Shown: positions 12,401 through 22,264, counted from the stretch's first letter. The stretch is 64,000 nucleotides of DNA from Imbricaverruca yamaguchii (GCA_034440575.1 JAOTOL010001501.1:28501-92500), one strand, 5' to 3'. Notes: generated from the letters alone by a model not told the origin. Numbers and translations: made by a program.

Positions 12401-15400
12401 CGGCAGAGGGGATCGGCACAAAGGCGCAATTTTGCGAAACTCTTGGTAAGTGCACGTTACTCATCTGGCCCTGGTGTGCACCTGTCCGAGCACAGAATTA
12501 GGCCTTGCTCTACCTTGGATCAGCCGGTTTGAGAAATGTTTTCCATGTGGTTTACTGAAAATGTGTAACTGGCGAAGGAACAAAGGCAGAGTGGCGGCTG
12601 CCTCCCAGACTACGCATGAAACTAATGATAAAGCTTATGCAGTTGTGCAGAAGGAAATGACGTGAGAATAGCCATTTCCTGGTCCCTCCGAAGTTCGAGC
12701 TCGTCTCTGCGCTTCTGCATGTGGTCCTCAATGCTGCTGGTCCTCCCTCTTTCAATGCCTTGCAAATGTCGCCCAAGATTTTCCCTTCTATTTGAATGCT
12801 TCATACATGATCATGCACTGTCTTCACCCATCTCAGTCATGTGAAAAATCACCAGTTTTGTTTGCTTTTTTGTTTGCTTTGCTTCTCTTTGTACGATGAC
12901 TTATAATCACAAATGTTACACGATCGTACATCATACATGGAAGTCTACGGCATTCATACTGTTCGTAAATTAATACCGTCAGCTTGAATTCAAACGTTAG
13001 ATGATTTATTTCACCTGTCTTTACTCTTCACGGGGTACCAATCGGCGGGATAAATTTTCGACGCCAAAGGGCCAAAGCTGAAGATGCGCCTTGAAGCTAC
13101 GATAATGATCCAGCCAATAAAGCCAATAGTTACTTTTTTCTTCCTTAGCAGAGGCAAAGTGCAATCCGCTAGAGGAGAGATACGCTAAAGAATGGACTAC
13201 GTTATGGCATATGGCATCTACTAAGGGCTTATGACATCCGGTATCAGACAATCAAGAACGGAAAGTAGGGAACCCCGGCAAACAAGAAAAGTGGCGTAAG
13301 GGGTGGGGTACATACATATCATACACTACATAAAGGTAATACAGGGCGCACAGGCATTCATACATTGTACACCGAAGAACATTCGGAGGGTGCCCAGCAC
13401 CACTGCCCTGAATCAGGCTCCGCTAGACACCCACGACCTGAAGTGAAGCGGGTGTCCGTTGCCCAGGGCGAGTCGTGGGTGACCGGACACAACCTTGGAT
13501 GCGCTTTAACTAAAACCTGGTAGAAACACCCGTTGGAAGAAAAGCCAAGCTGCTTGGATAATCTGAAAGTTAAAAAAAAAACAAGCGCAAAAAATGGAGC
13601 AGCCGTTCGTTTTGGCCAAATTGAATCGGTCCGTCCTACCTATTGGAACATAACCTATATGTTTGTGTCGTGCGAGTCAGGAGAGGAAGGCAGCGTGCCG
13701 TACGGCTAACGCGTGCCGTATGGCTTGCAACGTCACATCAGGTCATCCCGAACAAGATAGACAATAGTCAGTAGATCAAATCAATTCGGAAAGTGTTGTG
13801 TGATATAAAAAGCGAAAATATAACTCGAGGAGCGCCGGGTGGATGCTCATCTCCGAGGAAATCCCCAAGCGAAATTTGCGTATGAGTGTTTGTGAATTGC
13901 TGGAGAATGGAGCAACCATGAAGAGCATATGCTAGACAGATATGTAGAATATGTCCGACGGTTGTGTGAACTCGACATGTGTTACAAAGTGTAGAGCTGC
14001 GTCGTTGAAGGAAAATATTGTGTGTTAATTTGATGTGTCCGGGGCGAAATCGTGCGAGCATCACCTCGCTCAGAAGAAAGTGCTGGTGGGAAGAGACCCA
14101 TTTGGAGAATGTAGACTTGATATCATGTAAGTGTTAGGTGTTGTGTGACCAGCAGGCCTGGGTATACTTTTTGAATAATGTGTTTGTAAGGGATAGGTCT
14201 TCGAGGGTACCGGAACACACTCGTTATGGGGGAGGTCGGCTACCGCCTGGGCCAGACCATCCGCCAGACCATCCGGACCAGACCTCGTTCCAAGGGATAC
14301 TCTTGTGTCCGGGGATCCAGAAGAGGGTGAGCCGAAGGTGTGCGTGGTCGTTATGATAGAGGCGTCGGATAGCGTGGAGTGTGGTGTTGTGAATGACCGC
14401 CAGGGCGTCAATATAGGACCGTAAATCAACGCAGATTGTAATAGGGGTGGTGTGGTGTGTCGTGCAATGATGTGTTGGAGGCAACTAAATATGGCGACTA
14501 ATTCTGCTGTGTATACCGAATCATGAAGTGTTCATTTAGTTTGACCATTGTCAGGCCCACCGCACCAGGTGGCGCCCGCACCATCGTTGATACGGGAGCT
14601 CTCAGTGTAGAAATGTGCACTATGGGTAGGCCTCTTGATATTCAAATAGTTTGGCTTGGGCTTCGATGGGGGAGAGTAGGGCTTTGTTGTGCCGAAAGAG
14701 ATACACGAGTTTGGGGTGTCTCATGTGTCAGAATGGGAGATGGGGAATTTGGTCCGGGGTTACAACGATAAATTTCCGTGCGAATGTGAGAACCTGTTTC
14801 AAGTGGATACCAATGTTGAAATTATTTTTGGTGTAGGAGCGCCGAATGAGGGGTTTAGACCAGACAACATTAAAGGGGTCATTTAGTTGTGTTGCTGTCC
14901 TGAGGTGATTTGTAACTATTGTATTTTTGTGCAGAGTTGTAGGGTAGGTAGATTTTCCTCGACCCAGAGACTGGTGGTAGTTGTGGTTTGGTGTGCCTCG
15001 ATGGTGAGGCGGAGTGCATGGTCTTGTATGAATACTAGTGAGGTGGTGTGTGGGGAGATATATGATCGAAGATTAACGCATTGCATTCCAGGATTGAACG
15101 AATCAAGGCAATATACATTTTGGTCAGGGTGGCCTTGTCTGCACCCCAGTCGCGACCGGAGATGCAGCGCAGGGGATTTAGATGCATGGCACATATTTGT
15201 ATTATGGAGCCAACATAAAGTCATTGATCAAGGAAAATTCCAATATATTTGATGGAGGTTTGGAGGGGGATAATTTGATCGCGATACCACGGCCGTGGTT
15301 GGTGTTGAGTATATCTGGAAAGCCGAGAAAAGAGCGTTGTTGCGGATTTAGTGGGAGAGATCTGTAGCCCCCAGAGGGAGCACCATGAATCAACATGATT

Positions 15401-18400
15401 CATGGCGAGTGTACAAATTGGTTTACTGTATCTGTCGAGTGGTGGGTTCACCAAATGGTTAAATCATCGGCGTACAGATAATATTTTAGACCGGGAGCAA
15501 TCAGGGGAAGCTAGGCTAATGCGTCGTTATCATAATGAAACATATGGTTGGGAACGGTACGCTGGCTTGCGGAATGCCTTGATTGAGTGTGGGCCCGGGA
15601 ATAGACGTTGCCGCAACGGACGGCGAAGGAATGATTGTCGAGAAAGTTGGTGATATAGGTGGGCATTCTGTCCTTGATACCAATTCAGTACAATTTAGTT
15701 CCAATGGCACAACTATGAACTTTATTAAACTCGGAATGCAAGTAAAAAAAGGGAGATAGTTTCGGATTTTCCCGCGAATCCACGCTAGATTTAGTCACCA
15801 ATTTTCATGAGGTTCACAGCCGTCCTTCGCCCTGGCCGGAAGCCGCTCTGAAAGGGGAATAACATTTTGTTAGTTTTAAGATAAACTCTGATTCGTCCAT
15901 TGACAATGCGCTCAAAGATTTTCCAAGCACAACTAGGGAGAGGGATGGGAGATAACTGGAGAAGTGTCGAAGTTTTACAGGCTTAGTGATGGGAAGGATA
16001 GTGCCAGTAGACGAGGCTGAGAAAGTACTATCAGTCCATAGTTGATTTAGCGCCGAGAGGAGATTGTCTTTACCGGAGTCAGAGGGTTTTTGAAGGAAGG
16101 GTATGCTAATTGATCAGGTGCAACAGCGTTCATTACCTTTGAGATGGATACATTTAGTTCATAGAGGGTAAAGGGGGCGTTGCCGGGTTCATGGTTTTGG
16201 GGTGAAAAGTGGCAGGTGACAAGCATAGCAAAGGCATGTACTAATATGATGTGAGCACTAAGTGTTGGAGGAGATGTCAGAGTAATAAGTCGCGGTGTGT
16301 TCGCAATGGCTGTGGCTTCTGTTATGAGGCGTTGGCTTAATAGTCAGTTGTGGGAACATGCGGTGAGGGAATCTGCCATTGGAGGAACGAATTTGGGTCC
16401 AAATCTCTGAGATGGGGTAAATCGATTGAATGTATTGGAATAAAGTTACCTGCTGTTCTTTAGTCGCAAGGATAATTTCCTGACGTTTCTTCCTCACGGG
16501 CTTTTAACATGTATTGTATGGTGAGGTTTTGTTTTGCATGGTGAGGTGAGGTTACTTTCTGTCCCATCGCACCCCCTGGTCCGTACCGAGGTATCACTCG
16601 TAGTTTGTCCACATTGTCTCCGAGCCGGGAAATTGTCTTTTTATTTTCCTGTACACAACTTTGTGTTTCGTACGTCTATAGTCAAACTACTGTTGACTTC
16701 TTTTTACACGTATTCCTTGTCCATTCCGGGCCTTTTTCTTTACCTATTCACCTACGGCTTTATCCAGGCCAACTCATCACAGGCCGTCACAGGCCAGATC
16801 ATCCAGGCACAGGCCGTCACAGGCCAGCTCATCCAGGCACAGGCCGTCACAGGCCAGATCATCCAGGCACATGCCGTCACAGGCCAGATCATCCAGGCAC
16901 AGGCCGTCACAGGCCAGATCATCCAGGTACAGGCCGTCACAGGCCAGATCATCCAGGTACAGGCCGTCACAGGCCAGATCATCCAGGCACAGGCCGTCAC
17001 AGGACAAATCACTTCACTGGTACACTTTGTGCAATAAGCAAACGTCAGTGTTGCAAGTGAATGCAACACCTTACTTTGGACAGGCAAGTTTTCACCCTGA
17101 TTAAAACTGATTGGCGGTGACACAGCTCTACTTCAGATAAATATTTATCTCCAAAACAAATACTAGTATAGTCCTAACTAAACCTAGATAACCTGTACAA
17201 TTGCAATAGTATGGGGCAGGGATGACCGAGTGTGAAGCGGTATGAGTGGAGTCATTAGCAGTATTGCAGAAAGTGCGTCGTGAACCACGCAATAATTACA
17301 ATAGTTGGAGCACAAGAATATAACTTGTCTCGTACACCTATTTTCTTCTAGTTCAAGCCCTGAGTGAAAAGCTCAGATTTAACCCGTCCCGTCTCGGGGG
17401 GTCTTCAACCGCCCCCTCAGGTTTTTCGCGGATAGCGGACGAACGGCGCGCGGCGGTGCGCCCAAATTTGGCGTACCTTTTCCCACATCAAGTTGACATG
17501 CTGATTCAAAAATTTTAGGTCAGGTCATCTAGGGTCAACGAGTTAGTCAAGGTCAAGTGAGGTCACCTCCAAAAAAGTTCAACCAGTCGTCACGCTTTAA
17601 CTGATAGATATTTTAATGAAACTTTCAGCGTTTGCTTATCTTTAGGGATGCATCAAAACGTACAAGTGACATTTTTCATTTTTTGCTCGTTTTTGACTAC
17701 ATATACATTTTGCGTGTTTGCCAAATTGCAGTTCAAATATATGATTCTGGCTAAAGTAAGCATTTTTATTGCAGCAAGTTGACTTCCAACAACGTTTCTC
17801 GGACTGCTCTACCCATCGGAAAATGAAAATTAAAGAAAAGTTAAAACTCAAAACTTGGAAATTTCAAAGAAATTTTTTTTTTTCTGAGGCTGAAAAAATT
17901 ATAGCCCTCGTCGATTTCGCTGTCCTTTTCTCATTCCAAATAAATTTTGTTTTTTTCATATATCCCAAAATGAACAACCCAAAGTCAAAAACTTAATGTA
18001 AGTCGTGAAAATCCCCCTGGTGACGTTACATTTGGAGGGACATTACTTTGGAGGGTGGACCCAGACCCTACTCGTCGAGCGCTTTCCGATGACATCTCTT
18101 TCGTTTTCGTGCGATGCATAGTTTGGATTTTAGAGGGGGTCTTCAACCGCCCCCCCCCCCCCCCACCGAGACGGGGTGGGAGGATTTGACCGGAAAGACG
18201 GCGCAGGTTAACCAAAGTCATAAGACTTGTCTTCAGCAATTTAGACTCACTACCTTAACTTAGCACCCAAAGAAAACAAGCTTATCCTCTGGCTATCCCC
18301 TGAACTAAGCCACACCGTTAACGATGATTACACTGGCCTGCGTTCCGAAACTTTTTTTCTCAAAAGGTTGGACGTTTCTCAGCTGTTCTAATACAAGTTT

Positions 18401-20924
18401 CGTGTGCTAAATCCGAAAATACTATCCATTTGTCTCGATTGGCTCAAGTTTTCACACTACGTCAAAGATAGCATAACCGACTTTGTAAAAAAGAATTACC
18501 ACGCATATTTTGGAGTGAAACTTGGTGATCAGGACAAGCCGTTTGCCCCTCATATCTGCTGCAAGTCATGTGTGGAAGGCCTACGAGCCTGGAAGAACAA
18601 GACCCGGAAATCCATGCCGTTCGGCATTCCCATGGTGTGGCGGGAGGGAAAGGATCAGACCGCCGACTGCTATTTTTGTATGACAGATCCGAAAGGAGTA
18701 AATCGAAAGAAACAGAAGCATGTAAAATATTCGGATGTGCCATCAGCCATCAAGCCAGTCCCTCATGGTCCAGATATCCACATCCCTGAACCCGATGTCG
18801 ACATCGAGTCATCTTCCGACTCTTGTGGGGATGAAATGGAAGCAGACGCATCTGGTGCTTATGAACTGACCGAGAACGATCGACCGATACCGTTGAACCA
18901 AGCTAAGCTGAATGACCTAACGAGGGACCTAAACTTGCCCAAGGAATCTGCTCAGCTGTTGGGTTCACGGCTCCGCGAGAAACGTTTGCTGGCGCCTGAA
19001 ACGACATTCTTTTGGTATCGGAATCGCGAAAAAGAATTTAGAGAATACTTTACCTTCGACGAAGAACATTCCCTAGTCTACTGCAACAACATCGCGGGCC
19101 TAGCAGAAGCAATGGGTACAGAGTACAACCTAGCAGAATGAAGGCTGTCCATAGACTCCTCGAGTAGGAGCCTGAAGGCAGTTCTTCTGAACAACGGCAA
19201 TAAGTTCGCGTCGATTCCTGTTGGACACTCCATGCAACTGAGGGAAACGCAAAGCATGGAACTTTTGTTGTCTGCTTTGAACTACAAAGAGCATGGTTGG
19301 GTGATCTGTGGTGACCTCAAGGTAGTAGGTCTCGTCCTTGGGCTGCCGGGCAGCTACACGAAATATCCATGCTTTCTATGGCTCTGGGACAGTCGGGCTG
19401 ACAAACAGCACTATGTACAACGCGACTGGCCATCCAGGCATGCACTTGAACCTGGCTCCCACAACGTGCAGTCACGCCCGCTGGTTGAACCACAGAAAAT
19501 CCTACTTCCACCACTCCATATCAAACTCGGTTTGATGAAAAAATTTGTGAAAGGACTGGGTAAAGAAAGACGATAATTTTCATTTTGGGACAGAAATTTC
19601 CTCATGTGAGCAGAGAGAAGCTGAAGGCTGGTGTATTCGACGGTTCTCAGATATGGGAGCTCATGAAGGATACTCGATTCGAAGAATGTCTGGAACAGTC
19701 TGAGCTCTCTGAATGGCTGGCCTTGAAGTCAATCATCACCAACTTCCTGGGTAATCACAGAAGTGCGGAATACGTGAAGGTCGTCGATGAGTTGATGGAC
19801 AGTTTTCAGCAACTTGGTGCTCGAATGTCGGTAAAAATGCACTTCCTTAGGTCCCATCTAGATTATTTCCAAGATACCTGTGGAGATTACAGTGAAGAGC
19901 AGGGAGAACGCTTCCACAAACACATACGGGTGATGGAAGAACGCTACCAAGGTCGGTGGGATGTGAATTTTCTGGCGGACTGTTACAGGTTACATACGGG
20001 TGATGGAAGAACGCTACCAAGGTCGGTGGGATGTGAACTTTCTGGCGGACTGTTGTTGGTGCCTGAAGAGGGATGTCCCATCTGCTCAACACAGTCGGAA
20101 TTCCCTGAAAAGGCCATTTATTCCGCAGTAGTGTGTACTGTTGGGATGCGCTCTGAATACACATATGGTCCATCTGTTTGGAGTTTAAACCCTTATGTAT
20201 GCTTTTGTCGGATTCACCAATAAACCAGTCAAAGCAATGTTTTGGTTCATGTGAGTGAAATAACATATTTAAAAAATCGAGCTAATCGCGCAAAACGGAT
20301 GCCATTTTCGGAATCAGCATGAAAAACTGACCTAAAAACAACTGAGACACCCTTGACCTTATAAATCACGCAGACCAGTGTTATAGAAGCACCGAGGAAC
20401 TATGATAGGTCAGAGGTGACCAACTTAACTAATCTGAAACTCCATACTTGAGGTACCACCTACAAATATATCACCAACTTTCCTTCCACTAACCTCTAAT
20501 GCCACTAACAATAATTATAGAAGCCCCGAGGAAATAAGATAGGTCAGATATAACGAACTTAGCCAATGTAAACTCCGTATTTAATCTCGCGCGTGCAAAT
20601 ACATCACCAGTTCTCCTTCGCTGACGTCCAATACCCAAGTTTTGTCTCAGTAACCACCCACCTCGTCTCTGAACGGGGCGGAAGCGCCCTTTCGCAACCA
20701 GAGCAGAAAATGGATTATAGCGAGCGAGAGGTACATACGTGACCTACCCTGCTCAGGTTCCGGGCCTTCTCCAGTTGCCCGGCCTGGATGTACGGCGTCA
20801 GGAAGAGAGCGTCGTCTGTGCCGCCGGTTTCAGCGTGGAGTGTTCTCTTCGGGAACATTCTACCGAGAGGAGACCTCAGGGCCTCTGCCGACGTCACCAC
20901 CAGGACCACGGCCACCAGTAGCAT
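257..20924 (-). CDS. Serine carboxypeptidase, vitellogenic/CPVL-like (gene 2, 5' part only)
   Basis: Exons 20748-20924, 1199-1300 and 257-440 on the minus strand join in phase (0,0,1) to give the first 154 residues of an S10 carboxypeptidase. Visible: a signal peptide, the conserved SYSGYLTV...FFWFFPA block, GGPGGSS and IDNPVGTG. Exon order, sizes and phases match gene 1 exactly. Exons 4-7, with the Ser/Asp/His triad, must lie to the left of the window, so catalytic competence cannot be judged. Intron 1 is about 19.4 kb and carries LINEs, a SINE and two transposase-like pseudogenes. With gene 1 this forms a tandem array. It could be a pseudogene if the missing exons are broken; nothing visible suggests that. 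Confidence 0.82.
441..1198. other. Gene 2 intron 2
   Basis: No gene found. 985-1100 is a degenerate AT-rich trinucleotide tract (AAT/ATT); the rest is unremarkable. Confidence 0.6.
1199..1300 (-). CDS. Gene 2 exon 2
   Basis: 34 codons: VMNLKGCEDESYSGYLTVDE, then TYNSNMFFWFFPAK. Acceptor TCTCCAG|GTC, donor AAG|GTAGGT, phase 0. Too short for ORF calling but supported by alignment to gene 1 exon 2; over the conserved 72 nt the two differ at about 17 positions by my count. Confidence 0.88.
1301..2426. other. Gene 2 intron 1, right of exon 2
   Basis: I see no gene or clear repeat. Open frames of up to about 110 codons near 1822-2163 match nothing I recognise. Confidence 0.5.
2427..2940 (+). repeat. 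Left copy of a ~0.5-kb inverted repeat
   Basis: Matches 7200-7725 in reverse complement over most of its length, with scattered differences. Shared landmarks are the outer CATTAGGGTGTGTCG, TTTTACGGGG/GATGATAAAA, the CTAGCGCCATCTATG-like block and the inner GTGACCTGCAAAAGGT. The two copies point towards each other. Confidence 0.7.
2941..3519. other. Unassigned intron sequence
   Basis: No gene recognised. Contains a G-rich run at 3064-3073. Confidence 0.4.
3520..4060 (+). mobile_element. CR1/L2-like LINE, 5'-truncated 3' end (copy B)
   Basis: Encodes the C-terminal part of a non-LTR reverse transcriptase: SYRSEEVIRKLYCAYVRPHL, then KYCIQAWSPSYEKDCWLLER, VQKRATKMV and YEERFKKLNVF. A one-base frameshift near 3780 moves the frame to SLRYRRLRDLIEVFKFVHGL and on to a stop at 3951. 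The 3' tail contains ATGTCTT repeats, as in CR1-type elements that end in short tandem repeats. 5' truncation is usual for LINEs. Copy A at the window start is the same family. Confidence 0.85.
4361..7036 (-). pseudogene. Transposase-like multicopy gene, decayed (GCDGxxxNT family)
   Basis: Pieces of one protein lie in order along the minus strand with frameshifts. 6191-7036 is the charged N-terminal part. 5860-6216 has the core DVIGCDGASINTDMSGGVIR, then HWFVCSLHANELNL. 5595-5860 continues with an RSFSG stretch, ELPADV, DLSEDQR and VRLNHAR. 4361-4855 is the C-terminal part, with SRNAYWCHPEAILLAMLAD, RYPVHTQAVERAIKVVT and the ending HGFIGARL. The order and motifs match hypothetical proteins present in many copies in arthropod and cnidarian genomes, probably transposon-encoded; I cannot name the superfamily. 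About 730 bp at 4860-5590 interrupt it with unrecognised sequence where the missing middle should be. It lies between the two inverted repeats at 2427 and 7725. Confidence 0.65.
4860..5590. other. Unrecognised insert within the transposase-like pseudogene
   Basis: The flanking coding pieces are in the expected order, but the middle of the protein is not found here. I recognise no element in this stretch. Confidence 0.35.
7200..7725 (-). repeat. Right copy of a ~0.5-kb inverted repeat
   Basis: Inverted partner of 2427-2940. The outer end reads CGACACACCCTAATG on the plus strand. The transposase-like pseudogene starts just inside it, at about 7036. Either these are long terminal inverted repeats of one element, or two insertions of one repeat in opposite orientation. 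Confidence 0.7.
7726..9130. other. Gene 2 intron 1: motif cluster and unassigned sequence
   Basis: 7946-8075 holds repeated AAATCTTCGATTT motifs (listed separately). A short (CA)n run is at about 8488-8507. 8996-9047 is a perfect 26-bp tandem duplication containing CTAGACCGGCGTACTTATAC. No gene seen. The part right of about 8500 may be leader sequence of the LINE at 9165. Confidence 0.4.
7946..8075. repeat. Cluster of AAATCTTCGATTTAGTT motifs
   Basis: Four copies of AAATCTTCGATTT, most followed by AGTTAAAC/AACTAAA. The core can fold as AAATC-TTC-GATTT. Spacing is irregular, about 30-45 bp. Confidence 0.6.
9165..10885 (+). mobile_element. Non-LTR retrotransposon with internal deletion (Jockey/CR1-group RT)
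   Basis: The first part looks like the end of an endonuclease domain (ITNSPNSVDIPK) and the linker MHRRSVALRLQDRNTYKVL. A frameshift near 9800 leads to the reverse transcriptase: SACGPDGICIKVIK, TVTPIHKSGDPSDPSNFRPI, then QHGFRPRHSTETALISVTDE. After a damaged LDLRDLYLFHSL, where LDLSKAFD would be expected, the sequence jumps to the ORF C-terminus (FHYNKLPTEAK to LHERH, stop near 10583), so the catalytic YADD region is deleted. The 3' end is an (AAAT)n tail at 10868-10884. It is non-functional and lies in intron 1 of gene 2. Confidence 0.82.
10886..11529. other. Unassigned intron sequence
   Basis: No gene or repeat that I can support. Open frames of up to about 97 codons are not recognised. 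Confidence 0.4.
11530..12155. repeat. Tandem duplication of ~220 bp, first unit split by the SINE
   Basis: Unit 1 is 11530-11564 plus 11729-11925; unit 2 is 11926-12155. Shared blocks include CATCTGTACATAA/CACCTGTACATAA, AGAGAAGGGGGATAATT, CTTACGACAGCAATCC and GTGTGCAACTGAGACAACTC. The units have diverged noticeably. Confidence 0.65.
11565..11728 (-). mobile_element. tRNA-derived SINE (tRNA-Val-like head)
   Basis: Reading the minus strand from 11728, a tRNA-like head has an A box (TAGTCTAGGGATAAG), an anticodon arm with loop CTCACAA (anticodon CAC, valine) and a B box (GAGTTCGAGTCTCAC). It is followed by an unrelated tail ending GTGTCGTAAAACCAATAACC and (AACC)n-like sequence. This head-plus-tail form is typical of SINEs transcribed by RNA polymerase III. 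The acceptor stem does not pair, so it is not a functional tRNA. It sits inside the first unit of a tandem duplication. Confidence 0.72.
12156..13767. other. Gene 2 intron 1, unassigned
   Basis: No gene I can name. A minus-strand frame at 12622-12804 encodes a charged, helix-like stretch (HMQKRRDELELRRDQEMAIL) of the kind seen in transposon-associated Myb/SANT proteins, but it is too short to call. 13378-13520 is GC-rich, with short inverted blocks around GACACCCACGAC and GTCGTGGGT. Confidence 0.4.
13768..16497 (-). mobile_element. RNase H-bearing non-LTR retrotransposon (I/R1/LOA group), decayed
   Basis: In minus-strand order: a pre-RT segment (16258-16497, SIYPISEIWTQIRSSNGRF); RT core at about 15800-15950 (KIFERIVNGRIRVYL, then FQSGFRPGRRTAVNLM); RT thumb (15221-15454, SIKYIGIFLDQ; 14916-15224, ALHLRSRLGCRQ and SLVFIQDHALRLTIEA); an RNase H domain (14070-14484, ITICVDLRSYIDAL and LFWIPGHKS); and a C-terminal zinc-knuckle-like CNTCRVHTTVGHILHIC (13768-14064). 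Several frameshifts separate the pieces and the 5' end is missing. RNase H downstream of RT is typical of the I group rather than Jockey or CR1. Confidence 0.78.
16783..17012. repeat. 30-bp minisatellite, ~7.6 copies
   Basis: Unit GCCGTCACAGGCCAGATCAT plus CCAGGCACAG, period exactly 30 bp (starts at 16783, 16813, ... 16993), with one or two substitutions between units. It creates long open frames on both strands only because the period is a multiple of three and the unit has no stop. Confidence 0.93.
17013..17378. other. Unassigned intron sequence
   Basis: Nothing recognised between the minisatellite and the TTAA element. Confidence 0.4.
17379..18211 (+). mobile_element. TTAA-flanked non-autonomous element, family 1, copy A
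   Basis: 833 bp including TTAA at both ends. The 5' end reads TTAA-CCCGTCCCGTCTCGG and the 3' end CCGAGACGGGGT...CGCAGG-TTAA, so the ends are inverted, with GGTCTTCAACCGCCCC near both. TTAA duplication and CCC/GGG ends are as in piggyBac-type MITEs. No coding capacity. Copies B, C and E have almost the same length. Confidence 0.82.
18392..20131 (+). pseudogene. DDE-transposase-like multicopy gene, recently disabled
   Basis: A continuous match to an abundant transposon-associated protein family of arthropods and cnidarians. In order: zinc-binding CCKSCVEGLRAWK; MVWREGKDQTADCYFCM; PSAIKPVPHGPD; LNLPKESAQLLGSRLREKRL; FFWYRNREKEFREYF; WVICGDLKVVG; CFLWLWDSR; LLPPLHIKLGLMKKFVK; FLRSHLDYF; EEQGERFHKHI. 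The conserved Asp (CGDLK), Asp (WDSR) and Glu (EQGE) suggest an RNase H-fold DDE triad; that reading is inference. It is broken three ways: an in-frame TGA at 19139 where tryptophan is expected, a frameshift near 19570, and a 70-bp tandem duplication (19922-19991 repeated at 19992). The coding sequence would end at the TAG at 20129. The start is uncertain. It lies in intron 1 of gene 2. Confidence 0.8.
20132..20380. other. 3' flank of the transposase-like pseudogene
   Basis: No gene. A plausible AATAAA lies at 20218-20223 shortly after the pseudogene stop. Confidence 0.4.
20381..20650. repeat. Tandem duplication, 134-bp period, 2 copies
   Basis: TTATAGAAGCACCGAGGAA at 20381 recurs as TTATAGAAGCCCCGAGGAA at 20515, and GATAGGTCAG, AACTTAxC and AAATAxATCACCA follow in both. 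Diverged. Confidence 0.7.
20748..20924 (-). CDS. Gene 2 exon 1: signal peptide
   Basis: 59 codons. MLLVAVVLVVTSAEA forms the signal peptide, LRSPLGR is shared with gene 1, and FLTPYIQAGQLEKARNLSR closes the exon. Donor AGG|GTAGGT. I chose the ATG at 20924 because it aligns with gene 1; the frame continues upstream through TGTTTGCAG, which looks like an acceptor, so a 5' untranslated exon is possible. Confidence 0.82.
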
Positions 20925-20991
20925 TTTCACACTGCAAACACACCTCACGTAAGTGTCAGGGCGCGGCGGCGAGCAATGCGCAGCAACATTG

Positions 20992-21118
20992 TAGTGTAGC
21001 TGCAGTGTAGCCGCAATGTGGCCGTAATGTAGACGCAGTGTAGACTCAGTGTATACACAGTGTAGACACTGAAGTCACGATGTAGTCGCAGTGCAGGCAC
21101 GATGTAGCTGAAGTGTAG
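20992..21118. repeat. Degenerate CAGTGTAGNCG repeat upstream of gene 2
   Basis: About ten imperfect copies of a roughly 10-13-bp GTAGNCGCAGT motif lie 70-195 bp upstream of the gene 2 start codon. Confidence 0.6.
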
Positions 21119-21129
21119 ATCCACTGCAG

Positions 21130-21196
<67 letters not shown>
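21130..21196. repeat. (GA)n microsatellite
   Basis: An uninterrupted AG dinucleotide run of about 66 bp. Confidence 0.97.
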
Positions 21197-21198
<2 letters not shown>

Positions 21199-22264
21199 CG
21201 AAACTTGGGGGAAAACCCCGGACACGGTAAGCTTGAACAGGATAGAGGGATCTAGCCACGCCTTCTCTCCCCTTCCCTCCCCAAAAACAAATCCTTGGAT
21301 TTCAGCCACTTTTTCAATGCCATTTTCAGAAACTTAAATTCAATGTTAGGTGTATTTCAATTTCTTAGATCTACCACTTAATGATATTTTGGCGACTAAA
21401 TGTTCCACGAAAATAGCAAGTTTCACTACTTATCGCTACCTATGAACGTCTAATTTGATATGGTACGTACTGGACTCTCTTTCACGATCACCATAGAGAA
21501 ATTCTGAAAGCATTATAAACGTTGCCCTCTTGTAGCAGGAACAAAATAAAATATCGGACGATGGTTTTGTGGTTGGAAATATGAACATGCAATTTCCTTT
21601 CTCATGCGAGGACACACTTTGATGCAATAACAACCAGGCAGGATGGTCTGGAACTGAAGGTATGCACCCCACACGTGGAAGGTGGCGTCCCTCAGGCCTG
21701 GACAATGCGTGCGTCTGAAAAGGTTCCAGTGTACCCGCTCGAATATTTCAGCCTGGCGCGCCTCTATGCAATAAAAGGCACCCCTTGGAAGGAAAGGCGC
21801 CCCTTGGGGAAGGACCGAGTGCATCCCGCCCCCTCGAATTTGTTCTAATTCAGGCGTTTTCACAGTGGCGCTGCTCCAAAGAAATGGCGCCCCTCCAGAC
21901 AGGTGCCCATATGACAATTGCTGGGTTCTCTACCTGGTTACAACATTGCTCTTTCGCGGTTATGCATTTAGGCTAATTATAAAATTGTGCGCATTCACGT
22001 GTGGCTTCTCTTGCAAATTTGACAACTTCCGTTGAACCATTAAGAGGAAAGCGGACAAACTGAGATAATTTTTTTTATATGTCCGGAACAGCAATGTGGT
22101 AGCGTAAAGTAAAAACCAGCGATGAGAGCACCGTCCGAGCAGGTTGACAGATTTCTTCGATAGCCCCTAGTCATATAGGATACGAGTGCTTGCTATTACA
22201 AAGACTGCAAACAAACATAGACCCGACTCTCCTATTCCTATTACACTCAATCATTGTAAACACG
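21197..22264. other. Region upstream of gene 2, unassigned
   Basis: No recognised gene. A minus-strand open frame of about 134 codons (21513-21917) has no motif I can place. Contains short GGCGCCCCTCC-type blocks at about 21786-21895. Confidence 0.4.

Noticed and set aside
12622..12804. Coiled-coil or Myb/SANT-type transposon protein fragment
   Set aside because: Only about 20 charged residues look helix-like; too little to assign.
16534..17123. Three overlapping long open frames across the 30-bp repeat
   Set aside because: A product of the 30-bp period; no conserved start or splice context, no family match.
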